Source: Rhodobacter sp. | GTDB taxonomy: Bacteria; Pseudomonadota; Alphaproteobacteria; Rhodobacterales; Rhodobacteraceae | Length of the DNA stretch: 64,000 nucleotides | Assembly (NCBI GenBank): GCA_030065095.1 | Contig: JASJDP010000020.1 | Coordinates: forward strand, 62,001 to 126,000 | Reading direction: 5' to 3' | In this document: one piece after another, positions 1-8,740 of the stretch | Layout: each line of letters opens with the position of its first letter | Numbering within the stretch: position 1 is the first letter of the stretch | The notes under the pieces: model-generated | What the model saw: only the letters and a program-made list of their open reading frames with translations | Told to the model about the DNA's origin: nothing | Databases searched by the model: none | Program-made: the position numbers and the translations under genes

Positions 1-50
1 CCGCTGGACACGGATCTGATCCCATACGACATACCCAGGCAATACCACGG

Positions 51-929
51 GTGGTAGCCGTGGCAGACATAGATGTCTCGGTCCTGGTGCCCACGCACAA
101 CCGGCTGGAGACGCTTGAGCTGTCCCTGAAATCGATCCTCGCGCAAAAGGGCGTTGCATTCGAGGTCCTGGTCGCAGGCGACGGCTGCCCGCGAGAGGTT
201 GCCGGCATTGTCGACGCGCTTGGCGACGACCGCATCCGGTTCTTCGACCTGCCCAAGGCGCCCGGCGTGGGCTACGCCAATCGAAACGTCGCACTGAGAG
301 AGGCGAAGGGATCCTTGATCGCCTACGCCTCGGATGACGATCTGATGACGGCGGACCACCTGGCCAATCTTGCGGCGCATTTCCGGCGCGACCGGGTTCA
401 GTGGGCGTATTCGCGACCGCTCTACGTGCGGCCCGACGGTTTGATCCTTCCGGTATTCACCAATCTCGAGAACCCTGTGATGCTGCGCCAGTATCTGCGC
501 GAATTCACCTTGATCTACATGTCGGCGATCATGCACCGCCGAAGCGTGTTCGACGATGTCGGGTTTTGGCCCGAAGACGTTCTCCGGCACGGCGATGTTG
601 TCTTTTGGCGGCGCATCCTGACGAAATTCGGTCCCGGCGGTGTCGCCTGCGAACGCCGGGCGAGTTCGTTTCACTTCTCGGCCGACTGGCGCGATGACGA
701 CGACCGCTGGCCGGTCCGGCTGGCGATGCTCAGGGCCTTGGCCATGACCACGGCGCGCTGGCCGGAATGCCTTCGCTTACATGACTCCGGAGACGCCTCG
801 CAGCAGGCCGAGCTCTGGGCGCGGCTGAGCGAGCGGCCGGAGCGGTCGGTCCGTCAATTGCGGCACGGTATCGATCTGTTGCAGGACCGGCTCGCCTGGA
901 ATCTGTCGACCATGCCGGCATTTCGATGA
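51..929 (+). CDS. Glycosyltransferase family 2
   Basis: The 292-residue product opens with the GT-A fold signature of family 2 glycosyltransferases: a beta strand ending in VPTHNR (residues 13-18), then a GDG motif (43-45) and a DDD metal-site motif at 95-97. Such enzymes move a sugar from a nucleotide-sugar donor, usually in polysaccharide or glycoprotein assembly on the cytoplasmic side. The frame is open to the left edge of the window, so the start is uncertain. GTG at 51 or GTG at 60 both fit, and an upstream start cannot be excluded. It converges on the RTX genes and may belong to an envelope-glycan locus further left. Acceptor and donor cannot be read from the sequence. Confidence 0.85.
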   Translation: MVAVADIDVSVLVPTHNRLETLELSLKSILAQKGVAFEVLVAGDGCPREVAGIVDALGDDRIRFFDLPKAPGVGYANRNVALREAKGSLIAYASDDDLMTADHLANLAAHFRRDRVQWAYSRPLYVRPDGLILPVFTNLENPVMLRQYLREFTLIYMSAIMHRRSVFDDVGFWPEDVLRHGDVVFWRRILTKFGPGGVACERRASSFHFSADWRDDDDRWPVRLAMLRALAMTTARWPECLRLHDSGDASQQAELWARLSERPERSVRQLRHGIDLLQDRLAWNLSTMPAFR

Positions 930-995
930 TGCACGGTGTCGCCGGATTTTTCAGGCATTGGTGCAACCCGCCTTGGACGACCGCCCATGCCACCG

Positions 996-2336
996 TTACA
1001 GGATGAAATCCCCCGCATCCACGGTATCGATATTGCGCAGGTAAAGCCGGAAATCGGCCACCGTGTCGCCGTCGGTATCGACCTGCACCGACATCGTGCC
1101 GTTGGCCAGCACCACCGCGCGCAGCTCGTCCCCCACGCCCGTGAAGGCGCCCGTGCCGATGAAACTCAGATCCCCCGCCGCCAGCCCGTCGAGGTCGATC
1201 ACGTCCACCCCACGCTCGAAGCCGATGATCACGTCGGTATTGCCCGCCGTCGTCAGGCTGTCCGCCACGCTCTGGAACACGAACGCGTCCTGCCCGCCAT
1301 TGCCGCGCATGATGTCCCGGCCCGTGCCGCCGATGATCTCGTCATCGCCCGATCCGCCCAGGATGAAATCCACGCCCGTCCCGCCATTGATGAAATCGTC
1401 GCCCGCACCGCCGCGCAGCGTGTCGTCATTGCCCGCGCCGAACAAGTCGTCGGCGCCGCTATTGCCGTTCAGGTTGTCGTTGCCCGACTCGCCGAACAGC
1501 TTGTCACGGGCGTCCGATCCGATCAGCGTGTCCTCGCCGTTGCCGCCAAACACCCCCTCCGACACGGTGCCCTGCCCGACCCCGCGATAGGTGTCGTTGT
1601 TGTCGTCGAGCGTGACCTTCCCGTTGATGACGCCGGAATTCGTCAGCGTGTCGGTTCCTGCTTCCATGGTGACGTTGCCGGTGATCTCCCCGGAATTGGT
1701 CAGAGTATCGGCATACACGCTGGTCAGCACGGCGAATTCGGACGGCGTGGTGATGATCCCGCTGTTCAGGATATCCACGCTGCTTCGCGAGCCGACCAGC
1801 GCAAAGTCTAGACTGGCGCCATGTGTGCCGCTGATCGTGCCGGTGTTCACGATAGATCCGTAATCTGAGGCCGAACTCGACACCCAGTTCATCGCAATCG
1901 CGACATGTTCGGTGGTCCCGGGCGTTGTGGTCAGAAGCCCGTGGTTTTCGACCCGGTTGTTTTCGCCATTTCTAAAATAGAACGCGTAATCCCCAGAGAC
2001 GACCTCGCCGTAGTTCAGGATCGTGTTGTTGTTGCCGGTTCTGAAAGCTACCGCATCATTTGCGGCATTGATGACGCCCGTGCTTGAAATGGTGAAAAGG
2101 TTGTCGTGCGCGGTAGTCGTGGAAAAAAAGAAGTCATGCGACATGTCTTCGGTGATGATCGTGCCCATGACCGTGATCCGCGTATCATCGATCGAGTTGT
2201 CGCCGCCCGGGTCCGCCTCGAAGACCGGGTCGCCGGCCGCCGTGGTCATGACCACCCCCGGCAGCAGGGTGACGGTGTCGCCGTCCTGCACGGCGTAGGT
2301 TGCCACCTGGTTGGTCGAAATGAGTTCTATGGCCAT
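996..2336 (-). CDS. RTX calcium-binding secreted protein (copy 1)
   Basis: The 446-residue protein has no Sec signal. Residues about 80-245 are short repeats of the NTGTISG / LTNSGEITG type, which suggests a right-handed beta-helix or beta-roll. Residues 263-350 carry hemolysin-type glycine- and aspartate-rich nonapeptides (GGSGDDEIIGG, GGAGDDFINGG) that bind calcium. The tail resembles the serralysin C-terminal domain and ends in DFIL, a typical uncleaved type I secretion signal. ATG at 2336 follows a good AAAGGA site. The last 198 residues align without gaps to the protein encoded at 2474-3859, about three-quarters identical by eye. No ABC exporter, membrane-fusion protein or TolC gene is in the window, so the secretion route is inferred. 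Confidence 0.9.
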   Translation of the reverse strand: MAIELISTNQVATYAVQDGDTVTLLPGVVMTTAAGDPVFEADPGGDNSIDDTRITVMGTIITEDMSHDFFFSTTTAHDNLFTISSTGVINAANDAVAFRTGNNNTILNYGEVVSGDYAFYFRNGENNRVENHGLLTTTPGTTEHVAIAMNWVSSSASDYGSIVNTGTISGTHGASLDFALVGSRSSVDILNSGIITTPSEFAVLTSVYADTLTNSGEITGNVTMEAGTDTLTNSGVINGKVTLDDNNDTYRGVGQGTVSEGVFGGNGEDTLIGSDARDKLFGESGNDNLNGNSGADDLFGAGNDDTLRGGAGDDFINGGTGVDFILGGSGDDEIIGGTGRDIMRGNGGQDAFVFQSVADSLTTAGNTDVIIGFERGVDVIDLDGLAAGDLSFIGTGAFTGVGDELRAVVLANGTMSVQVDTDGDTVADFRLYLRNIDTVDAGDFIL

Positions 2337-2473
2337 GGAATTGTCCTTTCCGGGAACCGGTCAAACGAAATGCGGGGGCGGTGTGCCCCGGAACGCTTCG
2401 ATCTGTTGACGTTCTTTTTGGTTCAGAGGCGGCGCGTGCTTATGCCGGACGCCGCCCCTTCCTCAACGACCCG

Positions 2474-3859
2474 TCAGAGGATGAAATCGTTTGCGTCCAC
2501 CGTGTCGATGTTGCGCAGGAACAGACGGAAATCGGCCGTCATGTCGCCATCGGTGTCGACCTGAACCGACATTGTGCCGTTGGCCAGCTGCACCGCCCGC
2601 AATTCGTCGGCCGTGCCCGAGAAGCCGGCCGTGCCGATAAATGTCAGATCGCCCGCAGACAGACCATCGAGGTCGATCACGTCCACGCCGCGTTCGAAGC
2701 CGATGATCACGTCGGTGTTGCCCGCGGTCGTCAGGCTGTCGTTGACGCTTTGGAACACGAACACGTCCTGTCCGCCATTGCCGCGCATGATGTCGCGGTT
2801 GAGGCCGCCGATAATCTCGTCATCGCCCGAGCCGCCAAAGAGGATATCGACGCCGGCGCCGCCGTTCACCACGTCGTCGCCCTCGCCGCCGCGCAGGGTG
2901 TCGTTGTCGCCGCCGCCAAACAGGCTGTCCGCACCGCCGCCGCCGGTCAGCGTGTCGTTGTCGGCTTCGCCGAACAGCTTGTCGGACGCGTCCGAGCCGA
3001 CCAGCAGGTCATTGCCGGTTTCGCCGAAGATTCCGTCATCGACCTCTCCCAGGCCAACGCCGCGATAGGTGTCTGCGCCGTCGCCAAGCTGGACATTGCC
3101 GAGCATCAGACCCTCGTTGATCACGGTTTCGTCGCCGCTGACGCCAAGAAACGATCTGCCCCCCGGATCGCCTGCGGCGATGGTCCCGCTATTGCGCAGC
3201 ACCAGCGTATCGGCACTTAGAGTGTTGGACTGAATGCCGACAAGGCCCCCGGAAATGTGGCCGGTATTGAGGATTACAATGCCGTCGGCACCGGATTCGG
3301 TGAAAACCCCGGTGACCTGTCCGTTGATGATCCCGTGGTTGACAACCCTACCGCCATTGCTGAGGTCGTCGATACCGGCGTCCTCTAGTCCTAGGATCGT
3401 GCCGGAGTTGTAAATGTACACGTCCTCGCCACTGGCATAAATGCCGTCTTTTCCGCCTTCGAGGGTGCCAAGGTTTTCGACCGTCACTCTCTTGCCGAAA
3501 ATGTCGACCGCGGTATCGTCACGGCCGATGACCGAGCCCTCGTTGACCAGAACGTTGTCGTCGGCGCCAGTGTCGAAGTCGACGCCATCATCCTCACCCC
3601 AAAGCGTTCCGGTCGCCCGCACATAGACGTTGTTGCGCGCTGTCTCGGAATGGACCGCATCGCCGTCCTCGAACGGATTGTCGATCTGCGGCACCGCATA
3701 GACCGAGCCCTCGACGGCATAGCTCACGTCGGTGAAGGTGACGAAGTCGAAGCCATAGCCGACATTGGTGACATATTCCTGGATTTTGGTGATCCAAAGA
3801 TCGCCGTTCGCCGTCGCGTCGATGCCGAAGATCGTATTACCGGTGAAATTTATAGCCAT
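2474..3859 (-). CDS. RTX calcium-binding secreted protein (copy 2)
   Basis: This 461-residue paralogue has its own N-terminal domain (residues 1-262) with repeated NSGTI, NEG and NTG turns, again a beta-helix-like pattern but not alignable by eye with copy 1. RTX nonapeptides span about 278-364 (GGEGDDVVNGG, GGSGDDEIIGG), followed by the same C-terminal domain and a DFIL end. ATG at 3859 follows a G-rich stretch (GGGGGGT) that serves as ribosome site. It is the upstream gene of the pair, and 137 bp separate it from copy 1. A likely role is an extracellular or surface-layer-like protein exported by a type I system; nothing catalytic is visible. Confidence 0.9.
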   Translation of the reverse strand: MAINFTGNTIFGIDATANGDLWITKIQEYVTNVGYGFDFVTFTDVSYAVEGSVYAVPQIDNPFEDGDAVHSETARNNVYVRATGTLWGEDDGVDFDTGADDNVLVNEGSVIGRDDTAVDIFGKRVTVENLGTLEGGKDGIYASGEDVYIYNSGTILGLEDAGIDDLSNGGRVVNHGIINGQVTGVFTESGADGIVILNTGHISGGLVGIQSNTLSADTLVLRNSGTIAAGDPGGRSFLGVSGDETVINEGLMLGNVQLGDGADTYRGVGLGEVDDGIFGETGNDLLVGSDASDKLFGEADNDTLTGGGGADSLFGGGDNDTLRGGEGDDVVNGGAGVDILFGGSGDDEIIGGLNRDIMRGNGGQDVFVFQSVNDSLTTAGNTDVIIGFERGVDVIDLDGLSAGDLTFIGTAGFSGTADELRAVQLANGTMSVQVDTDGDMTADFRLFLRNIDTVDANDFIL

Positions 3860-4608
3860 GGTTTACCCCCCGTTAAGAATGATTCCTCTATAGCCAAAAT
3901 TTGAGGCCTTGGCGACGCGTCAGTCTGGCTCGTGCGCCGAAAGATGCGCATGGTCTCACCCAATTCCGGCCCTGCCGGGCGATCGCCACCGCGTCTCTGA
4001 ATGACCGGTACGCGTTCACCGACGGAAACCCCGACGATGCAGCGCGCGCATCCGATGGTCGGCAACTCAACGGCTTTAAGTGATTGAAAAATAGGATTTG
4101 GCCGGCGCAGCGAACCGCATCCTGGTCCATCCGCTGTCAGCATCCGAACAACCGCGCGACGACCTGGTTGACCCCCATCGCAGTAAAAGCTGTCAGGGGA
4201 GAACCGCGGCGCTCTGGCGGTCGTGTGGTGATGAGCATGGCGCGCTGCGTCGGTCCGGATAACCGGGCGCTTCAGCCTGCGGATGTCCCCCCTTACAATG
4301 CCTCGCCCGCCGGTCAGAGTTGGCGCCGGTCTCTGGAGGCCGAAATCCGCTGTCTTCAATTCGGCCGCGGCCTTCGTGACCGCCCGCGCTGCCTGGGACC
4401 AAATGACAAAGATCATGTCCTGCGCGTTGCTTGCGCATACTGTTTCGGCACCCCGGTCGGTCGCAGGCTCGCCTGGCCTGCAACTCGGGATTTGGTCGCA
4501 ACCGGTGGCGGGGCACGGAATCCTGGGTTATGACCCGGTCCTGATTGGCGTCACGGATCGGGTCGGCTGGCAGTGCCTCGCGCCGATCGGAACTCTGGCA
4601 ATCGTTCG
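3860..4608. other. Gene-poor interval
   Basis: About 750 bp lie between the start of the upstream RTX gene and the GtrA gene. Overlapping open frames exist on both strands, but their translations are arginine- and proline-rich without domain, signal peptide or convincing ribosome site, and no frame stands out. The left end must hold the RTX promoter; no clear -35/-10 pair was found. It could contain decayed coding sequence. Confidence 0.5.
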
Positions 4609-5022
4609 ATGAAGGCTATGTCTCTGTCTGCGCTGGTCCTTCGATACAGCTTCTTTGCCATACTGGCGACGCTGGCCAATCTCGGCGCGCAACGGCTTGT
4701 CCTGTCGACCGGGGCGGATACGACGCGCTATATCCTGGCGGTCGGGGCCGGAACACTGGTGGGGCTGGTCGTCAAATACCTGCTCGACAAGCGCTGGATC
4801 TTCTTCGACGCCGAGACAGGGCTGCGCGCACATAGTGAGAAATTCACGCTCTACACCGTGATGGGGATCGTGACGACTGCGATCTTCTGGGGGTCGGAAA
4901 CGGCCTTTTGGCTGATTTGGAGGACCGATGGAATGCGCGAACTGGGCGCCGTTCTGGGTCTGACGGTAGGGTATGTTGTGAAATACCGGCTCGACCGCCG
5001 CTTCGTCTTTACCAACCATTGA
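4609..5022 (+). CDS. GtrA-family membrane protein
   Basis: The 137-residue product has four hydrophobic segments and the features of the GtrA family: an early RYSFFA stretch and two copies of a YLLDKRWIF / YRLDRRFVF motif, one after helix 2 and one at the C-terminus. GtrA proteins are thought to flip prenol-linked glucose or other sugars across the inner membrane for O-antigen or cell-wall decoration. ATG 4609 is chosen; ATG 4618 is also possible, and the 12-codon extension to 4573 looks non-coding. It precedes a secreted-protein gene on the same strand, which agrees with an envelope-glycan context. Confidence 0.82.
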   Translation: MKAMSLSALVLRYSFFAILATLANLGAQRLVLSTGADTTRYILAVGAGTLVGLVVKYLLDKRWIFFDAETGLRAHSEKFTLYTVMGIVTTAIFWGSETAFWLIWRTDGMRELGAVLGLTVGYVVKYRLDRRFVFTNH

Positions 5023-5123
5023 GAACGGCTCGGCAAAGTTCCGCCAGTGGCGCGGGACACGGCTGGCCCGATCCCGGCTTTTGGGTTAGCCAGAACCTCG
5101 CGCGCTTAGGGATGAGGAACACC

Positions 5124-6011
5124 ATGAAACAGGTGGCATTCGCCGCGTGCCTTCTTGCACTTTTCGGAACGAGCCCTTCCGGCCCGGCAAAAGCCGCCGG
5201 CGCTGTCCGCTCGCCAGAGGCTTGTGCGCCCGACCTGCTGGACCCGGTGCCGGAACGCCCGGCCCGCGCCCGTGCGGGCAGCGCATTCGTTGAAGAAATC
5301 CAGAGGCTCGCCGGCCCGGCCCGCGACGCTGAGGTGGTCAAGCAGGTTCTGGCCGGAAATTTTCCCGATTTCCTGCGCCGGCTGATCCCGGTCACCATGC
5401 GATGGACGCCGCCCGGCGGTGCGCCCATCGACGTGACGATCTGCGTCACGCCGGATTACCTGGCCGTGGGCGGTGACGGCGATTTCGTCCGCGTACCGCT
5501 GGGCCTTCCCGCCGCGGCGGCCGTCGCCACGAGGATGGGGTTTCTTCTGCCCACGACCAAGATGGTCGATGCGATCTATGACCAGGCGCAGATACGGTTG
5601 GCCCCGGCCCCGATGCCGCCGACGGCGGCGATGGAATCGACCGACTATTTCTGGCGCCACAACCGCACGGTCGAGGATCAGCGAATCCAGACCTCCGGCG
5701 CCCAGGCTGCGCTGACTGCCGGGCAGAAAAAGGACATCGTGCTATCGAACCGGCTGCGGTCGAAACCGGGGAGAGTGGCGATCTACGGCTGGCACCGCCC
5801 GAACGGCAAGCCGATCCAGCCGCTGAGCACGGTGCACGGCAAAAACTATGCCGACTACAGCCACGGGGTACGGCTGGTCAGCATGACCGCCTATGTGAAC
5901 GGCGAGCCCCGCTGGCTGCCCGACATCCTGCAGGATCCAAGCCTCGCGCCCAGCGTGAACAGCGAGGGCGCAATTCCGCACCTCGACCGTTTGCTCGACA
6001 CGATTCGCTAG
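5124..6011 (+). CDS. Secreted protein of unknown function
   Basis: This is a 295-residue protein with a Sec signal peptide (MKQV start, hydrophobic core AFAACLLALFG, cut near AKA-A at about residue 25). The C-terminal part has a distinctive block, GWHRPNGKPIQPL then YADYSHGVRLV, which looks like a conserved catalytic or binding core, but I cannot name the family. ATG 5124 is preferred because GAGGAA sits just upstream; the long in-frame extension to 4908 overlaps gtrA and is not real. The gene converges on the SUMF-like gene with only 4 bp between stops. It acts in the periplasm or outside the cell. Confidence 0.75.
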   Translation: MKQVAFAACLLALFGTSPSGPAKAAGAVRSPEACAPDLLDPVPERPARARAGSAFVEEIQRLAGPARDAEVVKQVLAGNFPDFLRRLIPVTMRWTPPGGAPIDVTICVTPDYLAVGGDGDFVRVPLGLPAAAAVATRMGFLLPTTKMVDAIYDQAQIRLAPAPMPPTAAMESTDYFWRHNRTVEDQRIQTSGAQAALTAGQKKDIVLSNRLRSKPGRVAIYGWHRPNGKPIQPLSTVHGKNYADYSHGVRLVSMTAYVNGEPRWLPDILQDPSLAPSVNSEGAIPHLDRLLDTIR

Positions 6012-6015
6012 GGCC

Positions 6016-6996
6016 CTAGTCCAGCGATTTGCAGCAGCGAAAGCCCAGGTGATAGTTGGAATGGCTGTTCGCGGCCATCACACGGCTGCCGTGCCAATAG
6101 GGCGCCCGCCAACGGCACCAGTCCTGATGCGCATAGTAGCGGTCGAAGATGAACCAGCTGCCCTTCATCTCGGTCACGCCCAGCGTGGTGCTGCCGGTGC
6201 TGGTCATCTGATCCGGGCTTAGCGGCAGGTTCATGTGTTCGGCGGCATTGCCGTGCTGGTCGTAGACACCAAGCGAACTGCGGCATTCCGGGAAGGCACC
6301 CGCTGGATAGGTGTTCGAGCCGCAACGGCTCCAGCCGCCGCCTTGGCAGCCGGGACTTTTCTGACTGGCCGCCGCGCAGATGCCCTTTTGGTAGGCCGGG
6401 CCGTAGGCCCAGCTTTTGCCGGCCGCATTCTCGCGGTTCATCGCCTTGGCCACGGCCGATACCGAGCCCGGACCAATTCCAAACCGGTAATTGGGCTCCT
6501 CCAGCGCCCCGGCACAGGCGCCCTCCCATTCATGGGCGTCGCACAGCCGCTTGCCCATGGCCACGCAGACCTGCGCCGCCTCGCGCGCCCTGATCCAGGT
6601 GACCGGATAGGTGCAGGGGATGTTCGGAAATTCGAACTGGTCGATACAGGCCCTGGCATCTTCGGGCTGCTCGGTCCGCGGATCGTAGAGCGGCGCCATG
6701 TATTTGCCGCCGCAGATGGTTTCGAACCGGGCGTTTGAATAACCCTCGCCGCCATCTGGCGCCCGGGCCTTGCACTCTTCGACGCTCATCGGGTGCCTGG
6801 CGACGGCCGGATTGCCCTGGCCGGCAAAGCCCGATGCCGAAAAGATGGCCTTCACTGCCTGAAGCCGCTCCGCGGTCTGGCCGTGCACATCCTGCAACTG
6901 CCGGAACATCAGCGTGTTCTGCTCTTCGAACGCCGATTGCCCGAGGACGGGTGCGGCCAGGGCCATTGCCAGCCAAAATAAGGTCAACCGGATCAT
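6016..6996 (-). CDS. Secreted SUMF/FGE-like domain protein
   Basis: The 326-residue protein has a signal peptide (residues 1 to about 20). Residues about 117-323 match the sulfatase-modifying-factor / formylglycine-generating-enzyme fold: CIDQFEFPN (117-125), PVTWIRAREAAQVC, GKRLCDAHEWE (148-158), a GNAAEHMN turn and a terminal HLGFRCCK. Authentic FGE oxidises a cysteine of sulfatases, but many secreted members are sugar-binding or have other roles, and no sulfatase gene is nearby. The cysteine content is high, which suits an oxidising compartment. It is the last gene of a three-gene operon; its ATG overlaps the preceding stop (ATGA). Confidence 0.8.
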   Translation of the reverse strand: MIRLTLFWLAMALAAPVLGQSAFEEQNTLMFRQLQDVHGQTAERLQAVKAIFSASGFAGQGNPAVARHPMSVEECKARAPDGGEGYSNARFETICGGKYMAPLYDPRTEQPEDARACIDQFEFPNIPCTYPVTWIRAREAAQVCVAMGKRLCDAHEWEGACAGALEEPNYRFGIGPGSVSAVAKAMNRENAAGKSWAYGPAYQKGICAAASQKSPGCQGGGWSRCGSNTYPAGAFPECRSSLGVYDQHGNAAEHMNLPLSPDQMTSTGSTTLGVTEMKGSWFIFDRYYAHQDWCRWRAPYWHGSRVMAANSHSNYHLGFRCCKSLD

Positions 6997-8729
6997 TCCG
7001 CTGCCTCCAGCTGATAGATGAAGAATAGATCACGGCTGTCCGGATAGCCGAGGAATTTGGGGATCACGGTGCCGTCGTCGGACTGCTTGTCGAATTGCGC
7101 CATGATCTCGGTCAGATGTTCGACATGCACCTGCCCGTCCTGTCGCGGATAAAGCGCAAGATAGGTCAGTTCCGGCGCGTTCATATCCAGAAGCATTGCA
7201 TAGCTGCATTGATAGGCCTGAAACGTCCGCGCCAAGGCGGATGGCGTTGCAGTCGAAAAATACCCGTAGATCAGATAGCGCCGGCCCTGATGTTCCTGCA
7301 GGCATCCGCCTGCACGCAACGTACGCAGTTCCGCCTTGGCGCTGCCCGACCAGTTCCCTGCCCCCCATTGGTTGACGCGGTCTCCGGGCACCGGCACGCC
7401 GGTTTCGGGATCGGTCTGAACCAGCGGCACACCATTCTGCCGCGCAAAATGGATCCGCGGCAGCAGCCCGTCGTCAGCGTCTTTCCATGTCTTCATTCCC
7501 GTGGTGCCGTCATCCAGCACGTAAAGCGTCGAAAGCTCTGTCTTCAGTTTGCTGTAGATCACGCCCTTCTCGATGAAGCCGTAGTGCTTGCCGGTGTCGA
7601 TCACCGCGTAGTCGCCGAACTTGAACGCCCCGTGATGACGTTTGAACCCTGCGGCGAAGGTCGCCACGGTGCGCCCGGCATAATCCGGGCTGACCATGCC
7701 GCTGCGTACCAGCGGACTGGCGTCGCCGATCCCGTCCGGGCCGGGCAACCCCTTGATCCGCGCAGGCGCCCGCGGACGCCCCGACCAGTCAAGCCGCGGA
7801 TGATCGGTGCCCAGGGCAAAGCCGATGCCGTACTGGTCGAGGTCGAACGCGACCATGTAGGCCACCGCCTTGCCCTCGATGCTGTCCAGCCGGTTAGCGT
7901 TGCCGCCGCCTTTTTGGATTTCGGATGCGATCGTGCGGGGCTGGATCGCACTGACGAAGACGCCATCGAGGCCGGCGGCCGGATACCAGGCGCCCGGGGC
8001 CATGGTCTTTTGATCCGGGTCGGCCAGCGCAAGGCCGAAACCGATCGGGGTGATGGCGCTCTCGCTGTATTTCGGCTCGATCTTTGCTGGGCACGGTCCG
8101 TCCTGCGCGCAGGCATCGCCCTCTGCCGCGACCAGGTCCGAGGTCTCGGCGAACTTGTCCTTGTACAGCGTCGCTTTGACAGCGCGCACAATTTCTTCCC
8201 CGCCCCAGACGTGATCGCGGAGAAAATCGGTCACCGTCTCGAGGCTGCTGCGGGAACCGGCGATGGCGTTGCGCAAGTACAGCCGGCCACCGCAGAGCGG
8301 TGCATAGGGCAACCCGCTGTCCCGTGCGGTCCGGAACGCGCTGGGTTCGCCGGTCCATAGTTCGCACAGGGTGGTTTCGGCCGTGCTGGAGATCAGGACG
8401 TCCGCGAACGGTTCCTCGGCAAGCGCGACCTCTTGGCCAAGGGGATCGGGGTTTTCTATGTGAAATGCGCCGTCGCCGATGGTCAACAGGAAGGTGGCGT
8501 TGATGTTCGGGTTCAGGTTGACCAGCGCAACCGTTTCCCCGGATGCCAGGGCGGCGGTTTGCTGACGGCGATAGGGCTGCAACTCGACGATGGTCTTGAC
8601 CGCCGCCGCCTCATACTCCGCCCATTGCTCCGGCGGGGCCGGAAAGGTCTGGGCCAGGGTGCCCGTTCCCAGTCCGGCCAGACCCACCAACACGCCTGCC
8701 CCAGCAAGCTTCCCGATGCGCGATTTCAC
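6993..8729 (-). CDS. Large secreted protein, unknown (possibly NAGPA-like)
   Basis: The 578-residue protein starts at GTG 8729, set by an AGGAGGA site directly upstream; the longer frame to 8957 overlaps the epimerase gene and is rejected. Residues 1-26 form a signal peptide ending LAQ. The rest has no motif I recognise with certainty. The second half (a GAFKFGDYAVIDTGKHYGF segment, then a long loop and LDMN near residue 515) vaguely recalls phosphodiester glycosidase (NAGPA-type) domains; this is a guess by pattern only. It lies 11 bp after the epimerase gene and overlaps the SUMF-like gene, so the three are co-transcribed. Confidence 0.65.
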   Translation of the reverse strand: MKSRIGKLAGAGVLVGLAGLGTGTLAQTFPAPPEQWAEYEAAAVKTIVELQPYRRQQTAALASGETVALVNLNPNINATFLLTIGDGAFHIENPDPLGQEVALAEEPFADVLISSTAETTLCELWTGEPSAFRTARDSGLPYAPLCGGRLYLRNAIAGSRSSLETVTDFLRDHVWGGEEIVRAVKATLYKDKFAETSDLVAAEGDACAQDGPCPAKIEPKYSESAITPIGFGLALADPDQKTMAPGAWYPAAGLDGVFVSAIQPRTIASEIQKGGGNANRLDSIEGKAVAYMVAFDLDQYGIGFALGTDHPRLDWSGRPRAPARIKGLPGPDGIGDASPLVRSGMVSPDYAGRTVATFAAGFKRHHGAFKFGDYAVIDTGKHYGFIEKGVIYSKLKTELSTLYVLDDGTTGMKTWKDADDGLLPRIHFARQNGVPLVQTDPETGVPVPGDRVNQWGAGNWSGSAKAELRTLRAGGCLQEHQGRRYLIYGYFSTATPSALARTFQAYQCSYAMLLDMNAPELTYLALYPRQDGQVHVEHLTEIMAQFDKQSDDGTVIPKFLGYPDSRDLFFIYQLEAAE

Positions 8730-8740
8730 GTTTTTCCTCC

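Noticed and set aside
936-1811. Long plus-strand open frame (291 codons) and others antisense to the RTX genes
   Set aside because: It mirrors the RTX repeats on the other strand; histidine- and arginine-rich translation without domain or ribosome site.
3850-4416. 188-codon minus-strand frame upstream of the RTX pair
   Set aside because: Overlaps the RTX start and has no recognisable domain; overlapping frames on the other strand look equally plausible, so none is credible.
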